DNA of 64,000 nt. It comes from Lentilactobacillus kribbianus. GTDB taxonomy: Bacteria; Bacillota; Bacilli; Lactobacillales; Lactobacillaceae. The DNA lies in NCBI RefSeq assembly GCF_013184075.1, contig NZ_JABEQQ010000001.1, positions 434,001-498,000 of the forward strand, written 5' to 3'. This document shows positions 18,760 through 27,019 of the stretch, in pieces. Made by a program: the position numbers and the translations under genes. A model generated the notes under the pieces. The model was given only the letters and a program-made list of their open reading frames with translations, made no database searches and was not told where the DNA came from. Each line of letters begins with the position of its first letter. The first letter of the stretch is position 1.

Positions 18760-19746
18760 ATGTTAACTTTCTTAAAAAAGGTACCAATGGCAATGTGTGG
18801 TTTGATTTTAGGCATCGCCTCATTGGGAAATCTATTTGTTGCTGAAAAAATGACTGTTGTAAGTAATGTCTGCGGCGTCATTAGCATGCTAATGATTGCT
18901 TTAATTATCTTGAAAGTTTTATTTGCTTTTAACTCCGTAGCAACCGAACTTCAAAATCCAGTCGCTGCTTCCACTTTTCCCACCTTCACAATGGCTTTAA
19001 TGGTTATTTCTACCTACTGGGGTCGCTGGGGATTTCATAATTTTGGCTTAACTCTTTGGTGCATTGCCATCGTAATTCACCTAAGTATTACAGCCATCTT
19101 TGTTTACCTTCACTTACTTAAACCAGCTGTTAAAATGAAGCACGTCTACCCTAGTTGGTTCGTCACTTTTGTTGGCATCGGCGTAGCACCAGTCACTGCG
19201 GCTCAATTTTTACCTAACGTTGGTAAAATTTTACTTTACGTGGCACTCGCCTTCTACGCTGTCTTACTACCAATCATCTTATGGCGCTTATACAGCGAAC
19301 GTGAAATGCCCGAAGGAACTTTACCTTTGATCACTATCACTGCCGCACCAGCATCACTATGTTTAACTGGTTACTTACTTTCATTTACCACCATTAATTC
19401 TATTTTTGCCATTAGCTTAGGTATTCTAGCTCAGATTCTTTATTTTGGTACCTTGCTAGCCATGGCCCGCATTTACATTTCCGCTGAACATTCATTAATC
19501 AAATTCTATCCTAGTTTTGCTGCCTTTACTTTCCCATTGGTAATTTCATCAACCGGTCTTTATTACCTATCACAACGCATCGCTGGTTTGCATACTTGGG
19601 GGACCGGCTTGGCCTTAGCAGAACAAACTATCGCTAGCTTGATGATTGTCTATGTTCTCTTCCAATATGGTAAATTTCTTTATGGATTGTTTGTTCAATC
19701 CCTACATGAAACTGATCACGTCATGGAAATGACTGAAAATAAGTAA
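18760..19746 (+). CDS. TDT-family transporter (tellurite-resistance/dicarboxylate transporter type)
   Basis: A 328-residue membrane protein with about ten hydrophobic segments and no large soluble part. The start (KKVPMAMCGLILGIASLGNL) and regular helix pattern fit the TDT/SLAC1 superfamily, whose members carry C4-dicarboxylates, tellurite-related anions or other anions. No substrate can be assigned. It is a single gene with AAGGAGAA before the ATG and its own terminator. Confidence 0.8.
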   Translation: MLTFLKKVPMAMCGLILGIASLGNLFVAEKMTVVSNVCGVISMLMIALIILKVLFAFNSVATELQNPVAASTFPTFTMALMVISTYWGRWGFHNFGLTLWCIAIVIHLSITAIFVYLHLLKPAVKMKHVYPSWFVTFVGIGVAPVTAAQFLPNVGKILLYVALAFYAVLLPIILWRLYSEREMPEGTLPLITITAAPASLCLTGYLLSFTTINSIFAISLGILAQILYFGTLLAMARIYISAEHSLIKFYPSFAAFTFPLVISSTGLYYLSQRIAGLHTWGTGLALAEQTIASLMIVYVLFQYGKFLYGLFVQSLHETDHVMEMTENK

Positions 19747-19748
19747 TC

Positions 19749-19778
19749 AAAAAGACAACTCGTAGGAGTTGTCTTTTT
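19749..19778 (+). terminator. Terminator of the TDT-transporter gene
   Basis: AAAAAGACAACTC pairs with GAGTTGTCTTTTT, three bases after the stop codon. The A/T tails allow activity in both directions. Confidence 0.85.
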
Positions 19779-19795
19779 AATGCTTTAATTTTACC

Positions 19796-20773
19796 TTACC
19801 ACAAATATTCCACTGGGTTCTTAATATACTTATTATAGACATCTTGAACCACTTGCATTTGCTCAGTAGTAAAGGCTGGTAGTGCAGCTGCTTCAGCATT
19901 TGCTGTGATTTGACTTGGTTTACTTGCCCCCGGAATAACGGCAGAAACTTCATCATACATTAAAATATACCGCAAAGCCATGGCTGCCAAATTATCCGTA
20001 CCTAGCCGTTGCTTCAACTCATCGGCGGCCTTAACTCCAGTAGCGTAATCAACCCCAGAAAAAGTTTCGCCTTTATCAAAGGCTTCCCCATTACGGTTAA
20101 ATGAACGATGATCTTCCTTACCAAACTTAGTCTCATTGGTATATTTACCACTCAACAAACCACTAGCTAATGGTACTCGTGCCAAAATACCAACATTAGC
20201 TGCTTTCGCTTCTGCAAAGAACTGTTCAGCAGGGCGGAGCCGGAACATATTAAAGATAATTTCAACCGCTGAAATATCGAATTGCAGAGCCTTCATAGCT
20301 TCTTCTACTCGTTCCACACTGACCCCATAGTTTTGAATCTTACCGGCCTTTTTCATCTCATCTAATGTCGCAAAAACACTAGGATCGTAGTAAACGCTAG
20401 TTGGTGGGCAATGAAGCAATACTAAATCTAATGAATCTACATCCATATTTTTGAGCGAACTATCCACAAAGGCGATCAAATTTTCTTTAGAATAATTAGC
20501 CACCGTGTGAGGTTCAATCTTACGACCCATTTTAGTAGAATAATGAATTTCTGGGTGTCGCTTAAGGAATTGACCAACCGCATGTTCACTTAAGCCATCT
20601 TGATAAATATCAGCAGTATCAAAATAATTAACCCCAGATTGATAAGCTGCTTCTAGTGTATCCATGGCATCCTGTTCATCAAATGGATCTCCCCATTTTG
20701 AACCTAATTGCCAGGTTCCCAAGGATACTTCACTAATTTTAAAACCAGTTTTACCTAATGTTCTAAATTCCAT
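19796..20773 (-). CDS. Aldo/keto reductase
   Basis: A 325-residue NADPH-dependent TIM-barrel reductase. The catalytic tetrad is visible as NYFDTADIY (Asp, Tyr), STKMGRKIEP (Lys) and LVLLHCPP (His). The C-terminal SAVIPGASKPSQITANAEAA segment is the cofactor phosphate-binding region. It resembles the YccK/AKR11-like group that reduces aldehydes or opens sugars; the substrate is unknown. The ATG at 20773 follows GGAGG; the start at 20788 falls within that ribosome site and is rejected. Confidence 0.9.
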   Translation of the reverse strand: MEFRTLGKTGFKISEVSLGTWQLGSKWGDPFDEQDAMDTLEAAYQSGVNYFDTADIYQDGLSEHAVGQFLKRHPEIHYSTKMGRKIEPHTVANYSKENLIAFVDSSLKNMDVDSLDLVLLHCPPTSVYYDPSVFATLDEMKKAGKIQNYGVSVERVEEAMKALQFDISAVEIIFNMFRLRPAEQFFAEAKAANVGILARVPLASGLLSGKYTNETKFGKEDHRSFNRNGEAFDKGETFSGVDYATGVKAADELKQRLGTDNLAAMALRYILMYDEVSAVIPGASKPSQITANAEAAALPAFTTEQMQVVQDVYNKYIKNPVEYLW

Positions 20774-20847
20774 ATTCTCTTCCTCCAAAGCTGTTTGATA
20801 ATCTCATCATAGTTGATAAATTCAGGGGTTACAATGTTTGCACACAT

Positions 20848-20879
20848 AAAAAAGCTACCGAAAAATTCGGTAGCTTTTG
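20848..20879 (-). terminator. Terminator of the lemA-htpX operon
   Basis: AAAGCTACCGAA pairs with TTCGGTAGCTTTT; on the minus strand the hairpin is followed by TTTTTTATG. It lies just past the htpX stop. Confidence 0.85.
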
Positions 20880-20882
20880 ATA

Positions 20883-21860
20883 TTATTGCGAATCGTCCGA
20901 TTCACCTAAAACTCGTTTCAAAGCCGCAATCCGTTCATCTAGTGGCGGATGATCATCCATCATTCTCGACCACCAAGATCGCTTATGTTCTTTGCCAAAT
21001 AGCGGTTCAACTAGGTAAAGTCCGGCCGCTTGTGGTGACAAAACATTAGCTGCTGGTTGAGGTCCCTGGAGTTTTTCAAGAGCACTAATTAATCCTTGAG
21101 GATTACCAGTTAATTCCGAACCAGAGACATCGGCGAGTGATTCTCGTTTTCTGGATAAAACTTTTTCTAACAAATAACTAATGGGTAGCCCCACTACTAA
21201 AATAATTCCGCCTAACGCCATCATGGCAATACCAAAATAAGCTGACGTATTATCTTTTTCGTCGCTACTACGATAGTAAGACATTGATTGACCGACTCGC
21301 ATTAAGCCATAGCCCATCAAACTAATAAAGCCCACTAAAGCAATCGACAACGTGGTCACTCGAATATCATAATTTTTCACGTGACTCATTTCATGAGCAA
21401 TCACGCCTTCTAATTCTTCTCGATTCATGATATCTAATAAGCCTTGCGTCACTGACACACTCGCCTTATTTGGACTCATTCCGGTAGCAAAAGCATTCGG
21501 TGAGTTATCCGGAACCACATATACCCGGGGCATCGGCATCCCAGATGCAATACTTAATTCCGTAACGATGTTATAGACTTGTCGATACTGTTCGTTAGGT
21601 GAATTCTCAAAGATTTCTTGCCCTTTATTCATTCGAATAATTTCTTGGCCACCCTGCCAGTACCGGTACAAAATATAAAGCACCAAAAAGACTTCTAGCC
21701 AAATCATGACTTGGGCCACTGTGACCATGTCACCACTAGTTAAGACGTACGCAACCACGAAAAAAATTACGTTAATCAATAATAAAAATAAGGCAATAGT
21801 CCAAGCCGATCGCCGTTTATTAGCACTAACTTGGGCCCCCAAGGTATCCAATTTAGCCAC
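20883..21860 (-). CDS. htpX: Membrane metalloprotease HtpX
   Basis: A 325-residue M48B zinc protease of the membrane. Two N-terminal transmembrane helices precede the zinc motif LEGVIAHEMSHVKNYD; two more helices follow, and the third ligand Glu is in SRKRESLADVSG. It degrades misfolded membrane proteins during stress. A GTG start at 21860 follows GAGGTGA. The gene lies 10 bases after lemA on the same strand, a pairing common in lactobacilli. Confidence 0.95.
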   Translation of the reverse strand: MAKLDTLGAQVSANKRRSAWTIALFLLLINVIFFVVAYVLTSGDMVTVAQVMIWLEVFLVLYILYRYWQGGQEIIRMNKGQEIFENSPNEQYRQVYNIVTELSIASGMPMPRVYVVPDNSPNAFATGMSPNKASVSVTQGLLDIMNREELEGVIAHEMSHVKNYDIRVTTLSIALVGFISLMGYGLMRVGQSMSYYRSSDEKDNTSAYFGIAMMALGGIILVVGLPISYLLEKVLSRKRESLADVSGSELTGNPQGLISALEKLQGPQPAANVLSPQAAGLYLVEPLFGKEHKRSWWSRMMDDHPPLDERIAALKRVLGESDDSQ

Positions 21861-21870
21861 TTAAATCACC

Positions 21871-22461
21871 TCAGAACTTAACTTCTGGAACTTTTTCATC
21901 AGCCGCATCAACTGGTAATTGATCGCGTTTAGAAAAACCAAACATACCGGCAAATAAATTAGCTGGAAATGATTGGATCTTGGTGTTATAGTCTCGAACT
22001 ACTCGATTAAAGTTAGTCCGGCTAGCGGCAACTCGGTTTTCAGTAGTAGTTAATTCTTCTTGTAATTGGCTAAAGTTTTGTGAAGCCTTCAAATCAGGAT
22101 AGTTTTCAGCGATAGCAAATAACCGACCTAATCCAGCGGTAGCAGAATCATTGGCCTTCACTCGTTGAGCTAAATCAACGTTATCATTAGCCATCGTTTT
22201 GGCATCATTTTCCAAGCTAGATAGAGGTTCACTGGTTCCAGCATTACGAGCTGCAATGGTATCCATAAAAGTATCATGTTCATGCTTAGAGTAGCCCTTA
22301 ACGGTATTGACCAAGTTCGGAATCAAATCTGCCCGTCGTTTCAATTGAACGCCGATTTGACTTTCGGATTCATCCACCATGTTCCGGGATTTAACCATGC
22401 CGTTATAAATTAAAATTCCAATAACCACAATTACGGCAATAACAACTAGTGCAATAATCAT
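21871..22461 (-). CDS. lemA: LemA family protein
   Basis: A 196-residue protein with one N-terminal membrane helix (IALVVIAVIVVIGILIY) and a long helical body starting VDESESQIGVQLKRRADLIPNLV, the LemA signature. The helical domain is probably exposed outside the membrane. The function is not established; it co-occurs with htpX here and in many Firmicutes, suggesting a role in membrane-protein quality control. Confidence 0.93.
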   Translation of the reverse strand: MIIALVVIAVIVVIGILIYNGMVKSRNMVDESESQIGVQLKRRADLIPNLVNTVKGYSKHEHDTFMDTIAARNAGTSEPLSSLENDAKTMANDNVDLAQRVKANDSATAGLGRLFAIAENYPDLKASQNFSQLQEELTTTENRVAASRTNFNRVVRDYNTKIQSFPANLFAGMFGFSKRDQLPVDAADEKVPEVKF

Positions 22462-22544
22462 TGTAAATCCTTCTTTCTGTTGGCGGCTATGGCCGCTGTT
22501 TTCATTAGTGTATCAAGGTATGTATTAGGTAGCAAGAAAGATAA

Positions 22545-23144
22545 TCAAATATTAATTTGTTTCGATACAGAATTATGATTTTTTCTATAATAAATCAAAA
22601 TTAACAATGAAATATCTAACAAAATTAAGTATATAGAGAATGAAACCGAAGCAATTGTCCATCTGGTAGCAGTGATCAAACTAGAAACATCCGTAAAAAT
22701 ACCACCTATATAATATATAGACGCTTCTGACTCCGGAGAACGCCAAATTTTAACAAACGTAGGAATAGCTGCCATTAAATCACTAAAAATGGAAAATACA
22801 ATAGCTAAATTTGGATCTTTAGACAAATACCATACTATTAAAGATAAAACAGATAAAATTCCACAAATATAGTCCAAGTAACTTAAAGACCAGTAAGAAC
22901 TTTTATTAATGAATGACGCAATCAACACTAATAGTGGCATAAATCCGGCCATAAATACGGGTACTATTGGTTTCCAATCAGCTCCAGCAGATAATGAAGC
23001 AAACGTAGAAATCATCGGAGATATCGTCCATAATAACCAAGTTACACGATTAGGTTGTACTTTCCCTTGAATTGTATCGAACAAATAAAATGATCCACAA
23101 ATAAATGATACTATAGCACCTAATATTGTGATAAAACTCATCAT
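22545..23144 (-). CDS. Membrane protein of unknown function (PQ-loop-like)
   Basis: A 199-residue protein with about seven hydrophobic segments. Each half holds a short polar loop before a helix, GKVQPNRVTWLLWTI and WRSPESEASIYYIGGI, which resembles the internal repeat of PQ-loop/SemiSWEET-type transporters. That resemblance is by eye only. The gene is AT-rich with AT-rich flanks like the adjacent hdc cluster, and it may have arrived with it. A GGATGG ribosome site precedes the ATG ATG start. No terminator is obvious. Confidence 0.55.
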   Translation of the reverse strand: MMSFITILGAIVSFICGSFYLFDTIQGKVQPNRVTWLLWTISPMISTFASLSAGADWKPIVPVFMAGFMPLLVLIASFINKSSYWSLSYLDYICGILSVLSLIVWYLSKDPNLAIVFSIFSDLMAAIPTFVKIWRSPESEASIYYIGGIFTDVSSLITATRWTIASVSFSIYLILLDISLLILIYYRKNHNSVSKQINI

Positions 23145-23313
23145 ATAAAAACATCCATCCTTTTTAAGTTTTAAAAATAAAATTAAAACAACAAAAATAA
23201 TTATAGACTACAATGACAAAAATTAAACAATCAAATTTTATTATTGAATCTTATTATCACAGCTACACGTATAAATCAAAAAGGTTTATACTAATTGTGT
23301 ATGTATGAACAAA

Positions 23314-23359
23314 ATAAAAAGACAATCTACGATTGAATTTAATCAATAGTAGATTGTCT
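23314..23359 (-). terminator. Terminator for minus-strand transcripts leaving hisRS
   Basis: AGACAATCTAC (23320-23330) pairs perfectly with GTAGATTGTCT (23349-23359), with an inner ATTGA/TCAAT helix. On the minus strand it is followed by TTTTTATTTTG. It lies about 300 bases beyond the hisRS stop, so the segment between would be 3' UTR or a separate small RNA. Confidence 0.75.
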
Positions 23360-23429
23360 CATAATACTTCAATTTTAAGCTTTCGAGTTTAATTTATCTC
23401 GCGCTTTCTTGAAGTAATACATTTGAAGC

Positions 23430-23537
23430 ATACAAAATAATGACTATGTCAGGAATCACTATCTTGTATTATATATCTGATGACTATGTCAGGAATCATT
23501 AGATATATACGTGATAACTATGATCAGTAATTATCAC
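23430..23537. repeat. Tandem array of three hairpins with a conserved loop
   Basis: Three adjacent hairpins lie at 23430-23469, 23471-23508 and 23511-23537. Their stems differ: ATACAAAATAATGA with TCACTATCTTGTAT; ATATATCTGATGA with TCATTAGATATAT; GTGATAA with TTATCAC. All three have nearly the same loop, CTATGTCAGGAA, the third being CTATGATCAGTAA. Units are 1-2 bases apart. Differing stems around a constant loop suggest selection on RNA structure or a repeated protein-binding site. Strand is uncertain: the first stem has two wobble pairs only on the minus strand, the second one wobble only on the plus strand. The rest of 23145-23657 is AT-rich non-coding DNA. Confidence 0.6.
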
Positions 23538-23565
23538 ATTGCAACAACTTAATTATTTTCTAGAA

Positions 23566-23598
23566 GATTGCTATTTCTATAGCTGTCTTTTTATTTTT
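23566..23598 (+). terminator. Possible plus-strand terminator after the hairpin array
   Basis: GATTGCTAT pairs with ATAGCTGTC (one mismatch and one wobble) and is followed by TTTTTATTTTT on the plus strand. No plus-strand gene precedes it, so it would fit a small plus-strand RNA containing the three hairpins. Confidence 0.4.
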
Positions 23599-23615
23599 AA
23601 TTAAAATGCTCCAAT

Positions 23616-23642
23616 GTAATAACTACTATAAGTAGTTATTAC
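23616..23642. repeat. Perfect palindrome just after hisRS
   Basis: GTAATAACTACT and AGTAGTTATTAC form a perfect 12-bp inverted repeat with a three-base centre, 15 bases beyond the hisRS stop. There is no good T tail on the minus strand, so it is more likely an mRNA 3'-end stabiliser or partial terminator. Confidence 0.5.
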
Positions 23643-23657
23643 AACATATTTTACGAT

Positions 23658-24944
23658 TTAATTCAAAAATTTTTGAGGATTATCTTTAAAATCGTTTATT
23701 TTAATGATTTTGGTTTCAGACGATCCTTCCTTAGATATTTGAAACTCTCCGGATTCTACTTCTTTTTTGCCGATAACAGCATAGTATTTAGCTTTGACTC
23801 TAAAGGCCTCTTTAATTTGTGATTTTAATTTTCTATCTTGATAATTTTTTTCACCAAAAATACCTTTTTTTCTAATAGAATCAAGAATAGTAAATGCTAA
23901 GTTATCTCCTTCTTTATCTGCAGCTGCAAAGAAAATATCGGGAGAATCATTAGGTATAATATCAGGATTTTCTTTTTGAATTAAAATAAGTAATCGTTCG
24001 ACACCAATACCATATCCAATTCCACCTTCATCAGGTCCACCCAACTGTGAAATCAATCCATTGTATCGTCCACCACCACAAACTGTCACGTAATCTCCTC
24101 CAAATGCATCAGAGTCAGACATAATTTCAAAGATAGTGTGTGTATAATAATCAAGCCCACGAACCATATTAGAATCAATTTCGTAACTAATATTCAATTC
24201 ATCTAATAATGACTTCACCTCATTAAAATATTTTAATGAGTAATCGTTTAATGAATCCAAAATAGAAGGCGCATTCTCTACTATTTTTTTATCATTTTTA
24301 TCCTTACTGTCTAGAACTCTTAAAGGGTTTTTATACAGTCTAGATTTCGAATCTTCACTTAATTCATCATAAAATGGTTCTAAATATTCAATAAGACTTT
24401 TTCTATAATTTTCTCTTGTTTCATTATCGCCCAAAGAATTTATAGCCAATTTTAAGTTATCAATACCTAATCTGTGGAAAAATTCAATAGCCTCAGAAAT
24501 AACCTCTACATCAATTTGGGGAGATTCACTATTTAAAGCCTCGCAACCTATTTGAGTAAACTGACGCTGACGTCCAGACTGCGGACGTTCATATCTAAAC
24601 ATCGGCCCCATATAATAAACCTTATATGGTTTAGGATATTCAGGTCCGAAAAGTTTGTTTTCAACATAGGATCTAACAACTCCCGCTGTACCCTCAGGTC
24701 GTAAAGCTAAACGTCTACCACCTTTATCCATAAAATCATACATTTGTTTTTCAACAATATCAGATGTATCCCCCACGTTACGAGCAAACACATTATAATC
24801 TTCAAAAATAGGAGTTCTAATTCCTCTATAACCATACTCGCGAAATGTTTTCTCTGCTATATTTTCAACTTTTTCCCACAATTGTGATTCACCCGGTAAA
24901 ATATCTGCTGTACCTTTTGGTTTTTGATAATTAAGTTCGACCAT
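23658..24944 (-). CDS. hisS: Histidyl-tRNA synthetase of the histamine cluster
   Basis: A 428-residue class IIa synthetase that charges tRNA-His. It shows motif 2 (YMGPMFRYERPQSGRQRQFTQIG), the histidine A motif (MVRGLDYYTHTIFEI) and motif 3 (GGIGYGIGVERLLILI), followed by the anticodon-binding domain. It is the hisRS gene that closes hdc clusters in lactobacilli, Oenococcus and Tetragenococcus. It is probably a second copy beside the housekeeping gene, which is not in this window. It has its own T-box leader. Codon use appears AT-richer than in asnS of the same window, as expected for acquired DNA. Confidence 0.96.
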   Translation of the reverse strand: MVELNYQKPKGTADILPGESQLWEKVENIAEKTFREYGYRGIRTPIFEDYNVFARNVGDTSDIVEKQMYDFMDKGGRRLALRPEGTAGVVRSYVENKLFGPEYPKPYKVYYMGPMFRYERPQSGRQRQFTQIGCEALNSESPQIDVEVISEAIEFFHRLGIDNLKLAINSLGDNETRENYRKSLIEYLEPFYDELSEDSKSRLYKNPLRVLDSKDKNDKKIVENAPSILDSLNDYSLKYFNEVKSLLDELNISYEIDSNMVRGLDYYTHTIFEIMSDSDAFGGDYVTVCGGGRYNGLISQLGGPDEGGIGYGIGVERLLILIQKENPDIIPNDSPDIFFAAADKEGDNLAFTILDSIRKKGIFGEKNYQDRKLKSQIKEAFRVKAKYYAVIGKKEVESGEFQISKEGSSETKIIKINDFKDNPQKFLN

Positions 24945-24954
24945 ATGAATTCTC

Positions 24955-25215
24955 CTTTCAAAAAAAAAGCGCCCTCTAAAGTATTTTATATACTTTAGAG
25001 GGCGCTAAACCGCTGTTCCACCTCAATTTACAGTATCCTCAAAGACACTGCCTCAGTAAGTTTGAAAATTCAAACTCAAGCTATAACGTTGCTCAACGGA
25101 ATTTACTAAATTCATTATATTCATATTTTAGACTTAGAAACGAATGTGAATTACATTGAAAACCAGATTTCATCATATACTGGATCTCTGTTTAAATTAC
25201 AACAATGATTTTAAG
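24955..25215 (-). promoter_or_regulatory. T-box leader of hisRS (histidine specifier)
   Basis: On the minus strand the hdcB-hisRS gap contains an AGAGATCC...GATG stem I element, then AATTCACATTCG with a CAC triplet at 25148-25146 as likely specifier. Next comes a T-box-like core GAGGTGGAACAGCGG and a very strong terminator: GCGCCCTCTAAAGTAT and its complement followed by nine or more T at 24960-25003. The core departs from the usual GGTGGNACCGCG by GAACAGCGG. Uncharged tRNA-His should allow read-through into hisRS. Confidence 0.88.
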
Positions 25216-25264
25216 TTCGTTTTAATTAGTCACATAATACAATATTGTCTTTCAACATGTCAAG

Positions 25265-25789
25265 CTATTTGCCCGCCTTAGGATAAACAGGATTAGCATC
25301 ATCATACTCATAATGACTAATATGCCCCTCCTGCATCCATTTGCGTAATCTATCAACTTCTTCAGCATGATCTGGATCTAATAACTGAGGGAATTCATGG
25401 CGAATTGTATTATCATATCCCGCAATATTTATTTCTCTAGGCTTTGTATCTTGAACAAAGTCAAAAACTCGTCCAAAAATAATGTTTTCAGGGTGCCATA
25501 CTATACCATCACGCAAAGCAATCATAAATTCTCCACATGGTGCTCCAGTAATAAATTTCGCACTAGTAACATCAGACTTTTCAACTGTTAGTAGTTCATT
25601 TTTATTCATCTTATAGACTCTCTTAACAGATGTTAGATAGATATCAATACTTGTACCATTATTATCTAGAACAACTTGGCTAAGTTTGTCATTAATATCA
25701 TCAATATATTCTGATACAAATTCAGGAATTTTATCGCTTGGAATGACTGACTCAATCACTTGTAAATTATTATTAACTGCAATCGTCAT
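25265..25789 (-). CDS. hdcB: Histidine decarboxylase maturation protein HdcB
   Basis: A 174-residue cytoplasmic protein encoded directly after hdcA, with the length and position of HdcB. In Lactobacillus 30a and Streptococcus thermophilus HdcB is needed to convert pro-HdcA to the active pyruvoyl enzyme. Conserved-looking segments are KRVYKMNKNELLTVEK and AGYDNTIRHEFPQLLDPDHAEEVDRL. The ATG at 25789 follows TTGGAGA; the start at 25801 has no ribosome site. There is no signal peptide or membrane helix. Confidence 0.93.
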   Translation of the reverse strand: MTIAVNNNLQVIESVIPSDKIPEFVSEYIDDINDKLSQVVLDNNGTSIDIYLTSVKRVYKMNKNELLTVEKSDVTSAKFITGAPCGEFMIALRDGIVWHPENIIFGRVFDFVQDTKPREINIAGYDNTIRHEFPQLLDPDHAEEVDRLRKWMQEGHISHYEYDDANPVYPKAGK

Positions 25790-25806
25790 GATAATCTCCA
25801 ATCTTT

Positions 25807-25834
25807 AAATACTAATCAGGAGTTATTAGTATTT
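25807..25834. repeat. Inverted repeat at the hdcA-hdcB junction
   Basis: AAATACTAAT and ATTAGTATTT form a perfect 10-bp stem around AACTCCTG on the minus strand. It overlaps the hdcA stop codon (25826-25828) and lies just before the hdcB ribosome site. It has no poly-T tail and may instead be a processing or attenuation hairpin setting the hdcA:hdcB ratio. Confidence 0.65.
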
Positions 25835-26776
25835 AATTTTTCCATCTTTTGATAATGATTCATATCCCATCTTATCAAGCCATTCTGGGAGTGTAATGTT
25901 TTCCATGATATCCATATCTTTATCAGGAGTAAGAATAGAGCCACCAGGAATCGAATCAATAGGCATAGCAATGTAAGGCGCAACGGTGATTGCGTTACCA
26001 ACTTGACCTGGTTCCATCATTGCATGAGCAAATCCAATCCATGAGCTTGTAAATACGGCACCGCCATTTTCACCAGTTGTGTTTTCACCACAAGCAGCGA
26101 TTGACTTAGCCATAGCTTCACGACGACCTTTTAAATATTCAATCAATTCATCTTCATTAGGTGTTTCCCATACACCAGCATCTTCAACGTACATGCTGGA
26201 ATACTTAGTAGGGTCTTTTGCAAATGAGATTGCAATAGCTGACCAAACACCATATCCTTGACCAGGCTTCATATCGGCATCATTCTTTGGACGTTCTGCA
26301 GTAACACCTTTATTAGCACAAACAATGAATGAACCCGGAGCTGGGTAATGACGCATATCATCTTTAGTACCAAAATATTCAACAAGAGTATCTTGTAAAG
26401 GCTTTGCGTCATAAATAGGAAGTTCACTACCATCCCATTGTTTTTCAGTAAACAATGGTTTAGCTTTATCAATTTCTGGGTTATGTAAAATATCGTAACC
26501 TAGAACAGTACCTTGTACTCCGGAAAAACTTGATGCTGTAGTCATATTAATTTGACCGATATAAGCATTCTTAGTTTCAGCACGGTCGTATGAAACGATA
26601 CCATCAAGTACCATATCATCTGTCTTATCAACAACGCCTGCATCTACTTTCAAACCAGAAACATATCCAGCACCAATATTATCTGGTTCCATGTAACCAC
26701 GTGACCATTTCTTATAGGGACTGATAGAGGTGCGATCAACACCAAGTGAATGTAACTTTGCTTCTAATTCTGACAT
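25826..26776 (-). CDS. hdcA: Pyruvoyl-dependent histidine decarboxylase (proenzyme)
   Basis: A 316-residue proenzyme that converts histidine to histamine and CO2 in the cytoplasm, consuming a proton. The start MSELEAKLHSLGVDRTSISP and the core AYIGQINMTTASSFSGVQG match Gram-positive HdcA. Autocleavage is expected between the two serines of TTASSF (Ser82-Ser83 with Met1 counted; the classic Ser81/Ser82), giving beta and alpha chains with an N-terminal pyruvoyl group. VEDAGVWETPNEDE holds the catalytic Glu. The segment near residues 235-245 (ENTTGENGGAVF) looks longer than in the Lactobacillus 30a enzyme. The ATG at 26776 follows GGAGG. Confidence 0.98.
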   Translation of the reverse strand: MSELEAKLHSLGVDRTSISPYKKWSRGYMEPDNIGAGYVSGLKVDAGVVDKTDDMVLDGIVSYDRAETKNAYIGQINMTTASSFSGVQGTVLGYDILHNPEIDKAKPLFTEKQWDGSELPIYDAKPLQDTLVEYFGTKDDMRHYPAPGSFIVCANKGVTAERPKNDADMKPGQGYGVWSAIAISFAKDPTKYSSMYVEDAGVWETPNEDELIEYLKGRREAMAKSIAACGENTTGENGGAVFTSSWIGFAHAMMEPGQVGNAITVAPYIAMPIDSIPGGSILTPDKDMDIMENITLPEWLDKMGYESLSKDGKIKY

Positions 26777-26813
26777 ATATGAAACCTCCAAATGTATTAT
26801 TTGAAAAACTTCA

Positions 26814-26827
26814 AGAAAGCGCTTTAA
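26814..26827. promoter_or_regulatory. cre-like site upstream of hdcA
   Basis: AGAAAGCGCTTTAA is a near-palindrome matching the CcpA site TGWAANCGNTNWCA except at the first base and the C near the end. It lies about 40 bases upstream of the hdcA start, so CcpA could repress hdcA when sugar is plentiful. Confidence 0.5.
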
Positions 26828-26959
26828 TGTTGTTTACAAGCATATGATAACACAAGTTAATAAATTAACAAGGCTATTTTCATAAATTATTTAATTATTT
26901 TATATAGTAATTCCAAAAAGTTTATACATCAATGTTTTAGTACATTTAAGTAAAATAAA

Positions 26960-27013
26960 AAGTATCAAATTCAAGAATTAGGCTGAAGGAATTCATGAAT
27001 TTGATACTTTTTT
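26960..27013 (-). terminator. Terminator of hdcC
   Basis: On the minus strand AAAGTATCAAATTCA pairs with TGAATTTGATACTTT across an imperfect inner helix, followed by TTATTTTA. It separates hdcC from hdcA, so hdcA probably has its own promoter in 26830-26960. Confidence 0.85.
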
Positions 27014-27019
27014 AATTAT

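Noticed and set aside
23478-23508. CTGATGA resembling a hammerhead ribozyme core
   Set aside because: The GAAA element and third stem do not follow; the match is explained by the hairpin stem and conserved loop.
23430-23537. Possible CRISPR array
   Set aside because: The repeated part is the loop, not a constant repeat with unique spacers; stems pair with each other and there are only three units. No cas gene is present.
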